Assembly: GCA_964355005.1 (NCBI GenBank)
Contig: CAYHBX010000004.1
Span: forward strand, 1-26,422
Direction: 5' to 3'
DNA: 26,422 nt
From: JAUSKF01 sp964355005
GTDB lineage: Bacteria; Patescibacteriota; Minisyncoccia; UBA6257; WO2-44-18
The notes beneath the pieces are model-generated. The model worked only from the letters and a program-made list of their open reading frames with translations, was not told the origin of the DNA and did no database searches. Positions 7,314-14,173 of the stretch are shown in pieces. Made by a program: the position numbers and the translations under genes. Within the stretch, counting starts at the first letter, position 1. Each line of letters starts with the position of its first letter.

Positions 7314-7430
7314 GCCTTGATTCTATAAATTTCTAAGATTTATCGCAAGAAATTTATCTAGAAGCAAGAGCACCCCGCACCTAGTCGGAGGTGAGTAATT
7401 TCTCACCTCTAGTAGGTGCGGGGTTATTGT
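7314..7430 (-). promoter_or_regulatory. Structured RNA leader of frr (copy A of a two-copy motif)
   Basis: Minus strand, in order: a long hairpin with outer stem CCCCGCACCTA / TAGGTGCGGGG and inner stem GAGGTGAG / CTCACCTC; the single-stranded linker TGCTCTTGCTT; a second hairpin ATAAATTTCT / AGAAATTTAT; then AATCAAGGC and the frr ATG. Copy B at 7692-7804 has the same plan with compensating base changes in the stems and an identical linker. No strong T-run follows the first hairpin, so it is a poor terminator. I read it as a cis-acting control element. Confidence 0.65.
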
Positions 7431-7467
7431 TTGGCGGCCGCTCTAGAACGTCGCGGGCCAAGCCAAT

Positions 7468-7567
7468 AAAAAAAGCCCCGCCGGGCTGTGGGGGGGTGCG
7501 CAAGGTAGCGAAGTCTCGCGCAATGGGCCTCGGCGGAGCGTTATGCCATTGCTACATACACGAACTA
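7468..7567 (-). ncRNA. Small RNA of about 100 nt with own promoter and terminator
   Basis: A strong promoter (7574-7601) directs transcription from about 7567. The RNA has a 7-bp perfect stem GCAATGG / CCATTGC (7546-7552 with 7520-7526). It ends at a terminator, stem AGCCC / GGGCT type, followed by seven T (7468-7487). No convincing ORF lies inside. The SRP RNA hallmark (GGAA loop with AGCAGCC) is absent and it is too short for 6S RNA, so its identity is unknown. Confidence 0.55.
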
Positions 7568-7573
7568 ATAAGG

Positions 7574-7601
7574 ATTATAGCAACGCCCCTAGGATTGTCA
7601 A
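7574..7601 (-). promoter_or_regulatory. Near-consensus promoter of the small RNA
   Basis: On the minus strand TTGACA (7596-7601) and TATAAT (7574-7579) are 16 bases apart. It begins ten bases after the stop codon of the 26-codon ORF. Confidence 0.8.
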
Positions 7602-7610
7602 TAGATCTTT

Positions 7611-7691
7611 TTACCGGCAAACAAGCGGCAAAAAGTAGATCAAAATGCCGGAGAAAATAAGAAGTAAAACGATTCCGAAAGCTTTATCCAT
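7611..7691 (-). CDS. Candidate 26-residue membrane microprotein
   Basis: The ORF runs from ATG 7689-7691 to TAA 7611-7613. The peptide starts MDKAFGIVLLLIF and ends LPLVCR. Positions 5-23 are almost entirely hydrophobic, enough for one membrane helix, with charged residues only at the ends. Its start codon sits in exactly the same context (AATCAAGGC-ATG) behind copy B of the structured leader as the frr start does behind copy A; this is the main reason to believe it is translated. Alternatively the ORF is chance and copy B controls something else. Product unknown. Confidence 0.45.
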   Translation of the reverse strand: MDKAFGIVLLLIFSGILIYFLPLVCR

Positions 7692-7804
7692 GCCTTGATT
7701 GTATAATTTTTTCAGCGTAAGCGCAAAAAATTATCTACAAGCAAGAGCACCCCGCACCTAGTTAGAGGTTAGAAATCTAACCTCGCGTAGGTGCGGGGTG
7801 ATGG
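7692..7804 (-). promoter_or_regulatory. Structured RNA leader, copy B, before the 26-residue ORF
   Basis: Same order as copy A: outer stem CCCCGCACCTA / TAGGTGCGGGG, inner stem GAGGTTAG / CTAACCTC (one T-A pair where copy A has G-C), linker TGCTCTTGCTT, and second hairpin ATAATTTTTT / AAAAAATTAT (several pairs changed on both sides relative to copy A). It ends AATCAAGGC-ATG. It begins about 25 bases after the holB stop codon. Confidence 0.65.
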
Positions 7805-7829
7805 TTTTGCTGCTAAAATTCTTCGAATT

Positions 7830-8555
7830 TTAGGCAAAATCCGTTAGCGCCGCCTCAAGCTGTAGGCGCTTGTTCAAGTTAAAGTCGTTCATCAGCGTCC
7901 AACGATTGATCAGCCGTTTCAACATCTGCCAATTTTTGATCGGATCGCGACGCAATTCGGCGATCAGCCCGAAAACAAAAGATTCGATCAACTTCGGATC
8001 TTCCTCGTCGCTTGCCCGGCCCACCAACTCTTTTATTAACTCCCGACGCTTAAGCAACGAAGCCCCCAAAAACTCCACCGCTTCTTTTTTAGGAAACTCC
8101 CGCTCATCTTCGGAAACAATAAAGATCTTCTGAAAACGAGACTGCACCGCCGGCAACAAAACGCTCGGATCCTGAACTAATAAAATAATCAGCGCGCTCT
8201 TAGGCGGCTCTTCGGCAATTTTTAAAATCGCGTTTTGCGCCGGCGCGGTAAGCAAATCAGCGTTATCAATAATTAAAGTCCGGCGAGAAGATATGGCCGG
8301 CTTCTGCCACAAAAATTCGCTGGCCGTCCGAACAAGGTCTATCCCTCCATCAATCCGCGCGTCGCAAAAAACCGCGTCATTTAATAATCGTTCCGGCTCC
8401 GCCCATTTATTAGTCTCTAAAAAATTAGCCAGCATCCGGGAAAAACTCCGCTTCTCGTCGGACGATCCATGACCGAAAAAAATATAACCCTGGGCCAGCC
8501 GGCCGTTTTTTATAAGATCGCGGAGCAATTCTTTGAGTTGCGGAAGGTTGGCCAT
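7830..8555 (-). CDS. holB: DNA polymerase III delta' subunit-like clamp-loader protein
   Basis: AAA+ family clamp-loader subunit, short at 241 residues. Visible are the N-terminal search region with AQGYIFFGHGSSDEKRS in the place of Walker A; the usual GK(S/T) is missing, as in other non-ATP-binding delta' proteins. The Walker-B-like strand is TLIIDNADLLTAPAQNAILKIAEEPP, a close match to the delta' NALLKxLEEPP signature. Sensor 1 is FQ-flanked in LPAVQSRFQKIFIV. The Cys4 zinc module of E. coli delta' is absent. Delta' is the rigid stator that helps the clamp loader open the sliding clamp. It starts 21 bases after the preceding unknown gene and probably shares its transcript. There is no Shine-Dalgarno site. 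Confidence 0.8.
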   Translation of the reverse strand: MANLPQLKELLRDLIKNGRLAQGYIFFGHGSSDEKRSFSRMLANFLETNKWAEPERLLNDAVFCDARIDGGIDLVRTASEFLWQKPAISSRRTLIIDNADLLTAPAQNAILKIAEEPPKSALIILLVQDPSVLLPAVQSRFQKIFIVSEDEREFPKKEAVEFLGASLLKRRELIKELVGRASDEEDPKLIESFVFGLIAELRRDPIKNWQMLKRLINRWTLMNDFNLNKRLQLEAALTDFA

Positions 8556-8576
8556 AGAATCACCAGAAAGCTGAAC

Positions 8577-9077
8577 TTATTCTACCTTATCCAGACCGTA
8601 ACGTTTTTCCAATTCTTGCTTACGATCATGCCAAGCTCGCTGGTCTTCTCTTTCAGCCTCGATCTCATCAAGAGTCTCGTTCTTCATTCGCTTAGCGGCG
8701 CGCGTCAGAATCTGGCGATTTTCATAAGCATCAACTACCCCATCGCCCCATCTCTCCCCAACTACCTGCCAAAATTGGACGGCTTTTAGGAAAGCGGCGC
8801 GCGCCGCCGGCTTCCAAATATTTTCTATGGCCGCCTCGGCTTTTTTCAGAACTTCCGGATCATCTCCGGCCGATTTCAAAATATTATCGATGTCCCGCAG
8901 TGAATCTTCGTACTCTTTGTTGATCCGCTCGTAGTCCTCTATGTCGTGATTAAATTCTCTGGCGGTTTTCGGATCTTTCTGAATACGCGCTATTGTCTCG
9001 GAAGTCGCACCGTATTCCGTTTTTAATTTTTCTAAATCAACATCCGAACTTTCAAAATTACTAAAATTTTCTTTCAT
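8577..9077 (-). CDS. Unknown acidic, helical protein
   Basis: 166 residues, highly charged and without hydrophobic segments, so cytoplasmic. The N-terminal half (about 25-90) is a likely coiled coil (ARIQKDPKTAREF, DYERINKEYEDSLRDIDNIL). The middle carries KPAARAAFLKAVQFWQVVGERWGDGVVDAYENR, here seen as a tryptophan-rich patch (FWQVVGERWGDG), and the end is another charged helix (IEAEREDQRAWHDRKQELE). No family recognised. It has its own promoter with TATAAT six bases before the ATG, so its mRNA is probably leaderless, and holB follows 21 bases downstream. Confidence 0.75.
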   Translation of the reverse strand: MKENFSNFESSDVDLEKLKTEYGATSETIARIQKDPKTAREFNHDIEDYERINKEYEDSLRDIDNILKSAGDDPEVLKKAEAAIENIWKPAARAAFLKAVQFWQVVGERWGDGVVDAYENRQILTRAAKRMKNETLDEIEAEREDQRAWHDRKQELEKRYGLDKVE

Positions 9078-9083
9078 ATCTAA

Positions 9084-9111
9084 ATTATAAACCCAAAGCT
9101 GGATATTACAA
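9084..9111 (-). promoter_or_regulatory. Promoter giving a leaderless message for the 166-residue protein and holB
   Basis: On the minus strand TTGTAA (9106-9111) and TATAAT (9084-9089) are 16 bases apart; the ATG begins six bases after the -10 box. Confidence 0.55.
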
Positions 9112-9123
9112 CGTAAAACACTG

Positions 9124-10131
9124 CTAGCGCTTATTAAGCAGAGTCCTCTTGTACACCTCCAAGTGGTTAAGGATCAAACCGGTGCCTTTGGCAACGCAAT
9201 ACAGCGAGTCCTCGGCGATATACGCCTGCACGCCGGTCATCCGTTTAAAAAATTCATCAATATAACGCAGTTGAGCGCCGCCGCCGGAAATGATCAATCC
9301 TTTTTCCATAATGTCCGCCACTAGTTCCGGAGGGGTGTTGTTAAAAACGTTTTGAACGGAAGCGGCGATATCCAAAAGATGCGGATTGAGCGCCTCGGCG
9401 ATCTCGCTGGAATTAATAACCAGATCACGCGGCAAACCGGAAACCAGGTCGCGGCCGCGCAACCGGTGCTCCAATTTCTCTTTGGTTGGCAAAGCCGAGC
9501 CGATCTCAATTTTCACATTTTCCGCCGTCTGTTCGCCAATAAATAACGAATACTTTCGCTTTATATAATCCATGATCGCCTGGTCAAATTTATTCCCCGC
9601 TACCCGCAAACTGGACCAGGAAACAATTCCACCCAAAGCCACCACGGCCACTTCGGAAGTACCGCCTCCGATGTTGATGATCATGTTGCCGGAATAATTA
9701 TTAATAGGAACTCCAGCGCCCAAAGCCGCCAGGATCGGCTCTTTTACCACGTAAGCTTCCTTGGCCCCGGCTTCTTTGGCGGCGTTCATCACTGCCCGCT
9801 TTTCGGTCGGAGTGATACCGGCTGGAACGGAGATCACCACTTCCGGACGGAAAAAATTAAATGACCCGGTCGCCTTGGCAATGAAATACCGCAGCATTGC
9901 TTTAGTAATGTAGTAATCGGCGATCACGCCCTCCTTCAGCGGACGATAAGCAATAATGTTGTCCGGAGTACGCCCGATCATATCTTTCGCTTCCCGTCCT
10001 ACCGCCAGCACGGTGTTATCAGGAACGCTCAAAGCAACGATAGTCGGTTCGTTAATTATAAAACCGCGGCCCGGCACGAAAACGATCGTGTTGGCGGTTC
10101 CGAGATCTATGCCGATTTTTCTTGTGAACAT
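9124..10131 (-). CDS. mreB: Rod-shape determining actin homologue MreB
   Basis: Forms membrane-bound filaments that guide lateral peptidoglycan synthesis. All nucleotide-binding motifs of the actin fold are present: phosphate 1 in GIDLGTANTIVFV (residues 7-19), phosphate 2 in NIGGGTSEVAVVALGG (about 150-165), and the adenosine motif in GLIISGGGAQLRYID near residue 285. The KxAMxxA-type segment is EKRAVMNAAKEAGA with KEPILAALGAG. Length (335) is standard. The gene follows murA on the same strand but is separated by a repeat-filled 92-base gap, and mreC/mreD do not follow. It has no Shine-Dalgarno site before the ATG. Confidence 0.96.
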   Translation of the reverse strand: MFTRKIGIDLGTANTIVFVPGRGFIINEPTIVALSVPDNTVLAVGREAKDMIGRTPDNIIAYRPLKEGVIADYYITKAMLRYFIAKATGSFNFFRPEVVISVPAGITPTEKRAVMNAAKEAGAKEAYVVKEPILAALGAGVPINNYSGNMIINIGGGTSEVAVVALGGIVSWSSLRVAGNKFDQAIMDYIKRKYSLFIGEQTAENVKIEIGSALPTKEKLEHRLRGRDLVSGLPRDLVINSSEIAEALNPHLLDIAASVQNVFNNTPPELVADIMEKGLIISGGGAQLRYIDEFFKRMTGVQAYIAEDSLYCVAKGTGLILNHLEVYKRTLLNKR

Positions 10132-10140
10132 GTGAAAAGA

Positions 10141-10231
10141 AAATTTCTAATATCTAATTACTAATTTCTAATGAGTACGCGGATTGGACATTTTGCCATT
10201 GGGATTTGATTAGATATTAGGAATTAGGAAT
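10141..10231. repeat. Heptad-periodic AT-rich inverted repeat, copy 2
   Basis: Left arm: four seven-base units ATTTCTA, ATATCTA, ATTACTA, ATTTCTA. Right arm: TTAGATA, TTAGGAA, TTAGGAA. The arms are complementary around a core GGATTGGACATTTTGCCATT. The right part of the core (CATTGGGATTTG) matches copy 3 at 11567-11716 (CATTGAGATTTG). It overlaps the murA stop codon by a few bases. Confidence 0.65.
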
Positions 10232-11528
10232 TTTGTCTGGAAATGTTTGCTCCCAACTTCCTTAACCGCTCATCCAAATTTTCATATCCCCTATCCAATT
10301 CTTCAATGCCGTCGATCATGGATTCTCCATCAGCGGTCAAGGCCGCGATCACGTGGGCGATCCCCGACCGGAGATCTCTTACCGCTAAATTCGCCCCATG
10401 TAATTTTGACGGGCCGGTGATCTCGGCGCTGTGTTGGAAGGTCTTTCCCGAAAACCGGCAGACGGATTCTCCCAAACACTTAGCTTGTACTTTAATATTC
10501 GCGCCCATTAAATTCAAGTCTTGCGCGTAACCAAACCGATCTTCGTAAACAGTTTCGTGGATAGTAGAAACCCCTTCGGCTTGGGTAAGTAAGACAGCAG
10601 TCGGCTGCTGCCAGTCGGTCATGAAACCGGGATGCGTGCCAGTTTCCAACATGATCGGCCGTAGCGGTCCGGGAATCGCCCGCCAAAATTCTATACCGTC
10701 ATCGGTCACTGAATATTCTCCGCCAATCTTGCGCAGGACGTTCAAAAAAGTGCTCAAGACGTCCTGCTGGGCTCCTCTCACCAGAACTTTTCCGTCCGTG
10801 GCCACCGCCAAACAAGCGAAAGAAACCGCCTCATTACGGTCAGGCATTATCTGATGATGGACGCCCCGAAGTTTTTCCACGCCATCGATCATGATCGCCC
10901 GGTCGGTGCCAACCGAAATGATCGCGCCCATATTTTGTAGCATTTTGATCAGATCACTGATCTCGGGCTCAATGGCGGCATTACGAATGATCGTCCTTCC
11001 CTTAGCCAGAACTGCCGCTAAAATAGTATTTTCGGTGGCGCCGACGCTCGGATATCTCAATTCAATCTCCGCCCCATGTAGTCCGTCGGGGGCAGTCGCG
11101 GAAAAACGATCCGCCAATATTTCTATCTTGGCGCCCATTTTAGTAAGCGAAGCAATATGAATGTCTACCGGCCTCGCCCCGATCTGATCCCCCCCCAAAA
11201 CCCGCACCTCCGCCTCTCCTGCCCGCGCCAGCAAAGGTGCCAAAGCCAGGATCGGTATACGATTACGCCGAGTCAGAGAAACCACCTTGGAATTCACGAT
11301 CTTGGGCGTATGGATGGTCAGAGAACTACCATCGTGCCGAATATCGCTTCCGACCGAGCGGCATAACTCCTCGGTGATCTTGGCGTCGCCGATATCCGGA
11401 AAATTTTCCAGCACGCAGGGCTCATCGGTCAGCAAAGACGCGATCAGCATCTTGGTCGCGGCGTTTTTCGCGCCCGCCAATTTAATCTCTCCAGCCAGCT
11501 TATTGCCGCCTTTAATAACGAATCTCAT
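10224..11528 (-). CDS. murA: UDP-N-acetylglucosamine 1-carboxyvinyltransferase, Asp-type active site
   Basis: Catalyses the first committed step of peptidoglycan synthesis, transferring enolpyruvate from PEP to UDP-GlcNAc. I start at the ATG 11526-11528 (MRFVIKGGNKLAGEIKLAGAKN is the normal N-terminus); a frame extends six codons further upstream but runs through the promoter. Lys21-Asn22 in AGAKNAA are the substrate-binding pair. The catalytic loop reads LGGDQIGARPVD, with Asp114 where E. coli has Cys115, the residue fosfomycin alkylates. The later TDWQQP (with Asp) and EDRFGYAQDL motifs are intact. Length 434 is standard. TATAAT seven bases before the ATG implies a leaderless mRNA. mreB follows. 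Confidence 0.96.
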   Translation of the reverse strand: MRFVIKGGNKLAGEIKLAGAKNAATKMLIASLLTDEPCVLENFPDIGDAKITEELCRSVGSDIRHDGSSLTIHTPKIVNSKVVSLTRRNRIPILALAPLLARAGEAEVRVLGGDQIGARPVDIHIASLTKMGAKIEILADRFSATAPDGLHGAEIELRYPSVGATENTILAAVLAKGRTIIRNAAIEPEISDLIKMLQNMGAIISVGTDRAIMIDGVEKLRGVHHQIMPDRNEAVSFACLAVATDGKVLVRGAQQDVLSTFLNVLRKIGGEYSVTDDGIEFWRAIPGPLRPIMLETGTHPGFMTDWQQPTAVLLTQAEGVSTIHETVYEDRFGYAQDLNLMGANIKVQAKCLGESVCRFSGKTFQHSAEITGPSKLHGANLAVRDLRSGIAHVIAALTADGESMIDGIEELDRGYENLDERLRKLGANISRQNS

Positions 11529-11535
11529 CAGAGTA

Positions 11536-11564
11536 ATTATACTCACCCAACGCGCATATCACAA
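11536..11564 (-). promoter_or_regulatory. murA promoter giving a leaderless message
   Basis: On the minus strand TTGTGA (11559-11564) and TATAAT (11536-11541) are 17 bases apart; the chosen ATG begins seven bases beyond the -10 box. The sequence TATAATTACTC recurs at the infA promoter. Confidence 0.6.
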
Positions 11565-11566
11565 TG

Positions 11567-11716
11567 AAACCCTAAATCCTAAATACGTTCTTGGTCTATA
11601 AATTCTAAACCCTAAACTCCAAATCCTAAACAAATTCAAAATTCCAAATTCAAATATTCAAAACCAAACTTTGTGCTTTGGATTTTTGTCATTGAGATTT
11701 GTTCAGAGTTTAGTAT
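11567..11716. repeat. Heptad-periodic AT-rich inverted repeat, copy 3
   Basis: The left side is an array of degenerate seven-base units (AAACCCT, AAATCCT, ATTCTAA, ACCCTAA, ACTCCAA, ATCCTAA, CAAAATT, CCAAATT). The right side carries complementary units running into the next gene's end (GTTTAGT, ATTTAGA, ACTTAGA). The core contains CATTGAGATTTG, related to copy 2. No gene found here. Confidence 0.6.
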
Positions 11717-12130
11717 TTAGAACTTAGAATTTCCCTTCATCGTTACTTTTAGAACGATGAAGGTGGTTGCTGCTCCGGCCAAACCCAGCGCTAGGTCGCT
11801 AAAAGTATCGGTGATCGAATCCTGGGGTAATCGAAGATAAATATTCACGAAATATTCATAAAACTCCCAATTAACCGCGACTAAGGCGGCCGCGCCCAAG
11901 GTCAGCAGGGCGAACGGGAAAAACCGGCCGTTCAAAATGCCGAACATTTTTTTACCGGCAAAATACAAAAACAAAACGGCAATGAAACCTCCTCCCAAAA
12001 AGTGAAGCAGCATATCAAAATACCACGGCCGGAAATGATTTATCCCATCAAAATACAAAGCGTCGAAATAAACCAAACCCACCATCAGGGCAAGCCAACA
12101 CAGAAGCAAAATTCTTAAATTCCTGTTCAT
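11717..12130 (-). CDS. Small multi-pass membrane protein (DUF2238/YjdF-like)
   Basis: 137 residues with four predicted membrane helices: ILLLCWLALMVGLVYFDALY, MLLHFLGGGFIAVLFLYFA, FALLTLGAAALVAVNWEFY and a last one near residues 107-127. Polar residues that recur in DUF2238-type and VanZ-like proteins sit at helix ends: DMLLHFLGGG, NWEFYEY, DSITDTFSDLALGLAGAA. Such proteins are of unknown biochemical function. It lies 85 bases after rpsI on the same strand, with no ribosome binding site, and a periodic repeat in the gap. The family assignment rests on motif pattern only. Confidence 0.7.
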   Translation of the reverse strand: MNRNLRILLLCWLALMVGLVYFDALYFDGINHFRPWYFDMLLHFLGGGFIAVLFLYFAGKKMFGILNGRFFPFALLTLGAAALVAVNWEFYEYFVNIYLRLPQDSITDTFSDLALGLAGAATTFIVLKVTMKGNSKF

Positions 12131-12212
12131 AAAGTTTGTAAAGTTAAAAGTTGTAGGAATCTAAATATCTACGTATAACTTTATAAACCTTAAGAACTTT
12201 ATAACTTTCAAC
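12131..12212. repeat. AT-rich periodic inverted repeat between rpsI and the membrane protein
   Basis: The left arm reads AAAGTTTGTAAAGTTAAAAG. The right arm has units ATAACTTT, ATAAACCTT, AAGAACTTT, ATAACTTT. Related arrays stand before rseP (6706-6752) and after the CxxCxC gene (19636-19668). Confidence 0.5.
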
Positions 12213-12215
12213 TTG

Positions 12216-12614
12216 CTAGCGTTTCGCCCACTGTGGCGCTCGGCGGGCTTTATGCAATCCGTACTTCTTACGTTCAACGGCCCGGGAATCACGGGTCAAA
12301 TAGCCGGTCGGCTTTAGAGCTTTCCTAAGGGTTTCGTCTAATTTTACCAAGGCGCGGGCAATCGCGTTCCTGACGGCATCAGCTTGAGCATTAATCCCAC
12401 CTCCGGCAACCGTAACAGTCGCGCCGATCTTCTCCGTGCCCGCAACTTCCAACGAGGCGATCGCGGTCACCTGATTACGCATGGTCCGGAAATATTCTTT
12501 ATAGTCCTTGTTATTCACCAGCAATCCCTTGCCGGAAAAAACTCTGGCATAAGCCGAAGCGGTCTTGCGGCCACCGCGAGCTTGGAAATAACGAGTTGAT
12601 TTTTTTTCAGTCAT
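12216..12614 (-). CDS. rpsI: Ribosomal protein uS9
   Basis: Small-subunit protein whose C-terminal tail reaches the P-site tRNA. Recognised by RYFQARGGRKTASAYARVF at the N-terminus (the GRRKxAxARV signature), ITIN-equivalent LLVNNKDYKEYF, the glycine run TVAGGGINAQADAVRNAIAR, and the terminal LTRDSRAVERKKYGLHKARR with the final KR. The 132-residue length is standard. It follows rplM by 34 bases, the normal bacterial pair, here appended to the alpha-operon genes. No Shine-Dalgarno site; an octad-periodic repeat fills the gap before its ATG. Confidence 0.97.
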   Translation of the reverse strand: MTEKKSTRYFQARGGRKTASAYARVFSGKGLLVNNKDYKEYFRTMRNQVTAIASLEVAGTEKIGATVTVAGGGINAQADAVRNAIARALVKLDETLRKALKPTGYLTRDSRAVERKKYGLHKARRAPQWAKR

Positions 12615-12615
12615 A

Positions 12616-12648
12616 TCTTTAAATTTTTAAACGTTTAAATATTTAAAT
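12616..12648. repeat. Octad-periodic repeat, inverted copy
   Basis: Successive eight-base units TTTAAATT, TTTAAACG, TTTAAATA, TTTAAATT. It is the reverse complement in arrangement of the arrays at 15790-15824 and 17873-17907. Confidence 0.6.
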
Positions 12649-12990
12649 TTATTTCTCTATAACTAGACGATTCAACCTTTTCTGATTCAAAAAATTTTGA
12701 GGCAACATTCTCTTAACGGCTAAAGTAAGAACTTTTTCCGGAGATTTCGCGAAAGCATCCTTATACGGCTTTTCATATAAGTGCCCCATATACCCGGTAT
12801 GCCGGTAATAGATCTTTTGAGTCTCCTTACGCCCTGTAACAACTATTTTGGAAGCGTTCTTAACGATTACCCGGTCAGTGCCGGACAGGCGAGGATTATA
12901 ACCGGCGCTAAGCTTGCCCTGCAGAATAGTGGCGATCTTAGAAGCCAACCGGCCCAATTTTTGATCTTTAGCGTCAATTATATGTTCCAT
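12649..12990 (-). CDS. rplM: Ribosomal protein uL13, short form
   Basis: Early-assembling large-subunit protein that binds 23S rRNA. Signature segments: IDAKDQKLGRLASKIA at the start (the conserved GRLA), a DRVIVKNASKIVVTGRK strand, YYRHTGYMGHL, and KRMLPQNFLNQKRLNRLVI, containing the normally invariant MLP. At 113 residues it is about 30 shorter than the usual 142, losing the N-terminal extension before IDA and the last residues. It lies between rplQ and rpsI in one run, with 12 bases to rplQ and no Shine-Dalgarno site. Confidence 0.95.
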   Translation of the reverse strand: MEHIIDAKDQKLGRLASKIATILQGKLSAGYNPRLSGTDRVIVKNASKIVVTGRKETQKIYYRHTGYMGHLYEKPYKDAFAKSPEKVLTLAVKRMLPQNFLNQKRLNRLVIEK

Positions 12991-13002
12991 GAATTTAACT
13001 TA

Positions 13003-13344
13003 TTAACTTATAAACTCAATGATTGCCATCGGGGCCGCGTCGCGCTTGCGGGCCTTTCCCAGTTTCGTGATCCGCAAATATCCGCCGGCGCGACTCTGAT
13101 ACCGGGGCGCGACGTCAAAATATAATTTCTTAGCGGCTTGATGGGGCAACCGAGACAACAACAAACGCAAAGAGGCCAGCTGCTGTTTTCTGGCTAAAGT
13201 AACCATTTTCTCCACGATCGGGCGGATTTCTTTAGCCCGCGCGACGGTGGTAGAAATTTTCTCCTTCATAATTAAGTTGTTGGCGAGTCCTTTCAGGAAA
13301 GATTTCCTTGGGCCTCGCTCCCGATTGAATTTTCTGTGAGCCAT
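13003..13344 (-). CDS. rplQ: Ribosomal protein bL17
   Basis: Large-subunit protein next to the exit-tunnel rim. The N-terminus MAHRKFNRERGPRKSFLKGL contains the family's HRK and R-x-R-x-x-L-x-x-L pattern. It continues with LIMKEKISTTVARAKEIRPIVEKMVTLA, seen as the TTxxRAKE-type motif (STTVARAKEIRP), and RAGGYLRITKLGKARKRDAAPMAIIEF, where GGY-R and RxGDxAPMAIIE are typical. 113 residues, standard for short forms. It follows rpoA as in most alpha operons. Confidence 0.96.
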   Translation of the reverse strand: MAHRKFNRERGPRKSFLKGLANNLIMKEKISTTVARAKEIRPIVEKMVTLARKQQLASLRLLLSRLPHQAAKKLYFDVAPRYQSRAGGYLRITKLGKARKRDAAPMAIIEFIS

Positions 13345-13361
13345 AATAATAACTTATCTAA

Positions 13362-14138
13362 TTATTCTTCTTTCTTTTTCTTTTTAGCCTTTTTGGCTTT
13401 CTTCTCTTCGCCGCCCTCTTCCGCGGCAGCGTTCTCAACTTCCTTCACTTCCACTCCGGAAATCTTAACAAAATGGTCCTGCAAAATATTGCTGGATTTC
13501 CTCAAAGCGGAAGAAGGAGTGATACTGCCATCGGTTTCTATCACAAAGCGAAGGCGGTTATAATCGGCGCGATCCCCTACCCGCATATTTTCAACGGTAA
13601 AATTTACTTTTACTACCGGAGAGAACAAAGCATCAACGGCGACCACTCCGATCGGAAGTTTGTCACTCTTTCTGGCCTCTACCGGCAAATATCCTAAGCC
13701 CTTTTCAACGGTGATCTCAACGTCCAAAACCGCGTCCTTGCTGGTTAAGGTAGCGATCGGAGATTCGGGGGTGATCAGATCAACGTTAGAATTAGTTTCA
13801 ATATCAGCCGCGGTAGCCACCTTTTCTCCCTTAACTTTCAATAACAAAACCTGCGGCTCGTCGGTATGGATCCGGAAACGAACCTTCTTCAGGTTCAGAG
13901 CTAATTCCACGACGTCCTCTTTCACTCCTTCAATGGTAGAAAACTCATGACTTACGCCTTTGATCTTAACTTGAGTAATAGCCGCGCCGGGCAAAGAAGA
14001 AAGCAGCACGCGGCGCAAAGCATTGCCGATGGTAATACCATAACCGCTGTATAATCCTTCAATGTCAAAAACACCTTCTCTGTCGGTTTCGGAGACCTTT
14101 TTAATATTGACGGTATCGCTTAGGTATTGATACTCCAT
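13362..14138 (-). CDS. rpoA: RNA polymerase alpha subunit lacking the C-terminal domain
   Basis: The N-terminal assembly domain is complete: GLYSGYGITIGNALRRVLLS (the GT-GN-LRR dimer and beta-contact helix, residues about 30-50), VKIKGVSHEFSTIEGVKEDV with the usual ExxxIxGVxEDV, the domain-2 insertion (about 55-170), and NYNRL-equivalent DYNRLRFVIETDGS near 210. After DHFVKISGVE the chain ends in a charged, Lys-rich tail (residues about 235-258, EEKKAKKAKKKKKEE) instead of a 75-residue helix-hairpin C-terminal domain. Total 258 versus about 320. UP-element recognition and many activator contacts would therefore be absent. The gene lies between rpsD and rplQ, as usual. Confidence 0.95.
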   Translation of the reverse strand: MEYQYLSDTVNIKKVSETDREGVFDIEGLYSGYGITIGNALRRVLLSSLPGAAITQVKIKGVSHEFSTIEGVKEDVVELALNLKKVRFRIHTDEPQVLLLKVKGEKVATAADIETNSNVDLITPESPIATLTSKDAVLDVEITVEKGLGYLPVEARKSDKLPIGVVAVDALFSPVVKVNFTVENMRVGDRADYNRLRFVIETDGSITPSSALRKSSNILQDHFVKISGVEVKEVENAAAEEGGEEKKAKKAKKKKKEE

Positions 14139-14173
14139 ATTTTTAAATGTTTATAATTTATTATATTTTAATA

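Noticed and set aside
7314..7804. Repeats as a CRISPR array or simple terminators
   Set aside because: Only two copies, unequal in sequence, with a gene-like segment between; the hairpins lack a proper T-run and each ends at a start codon.
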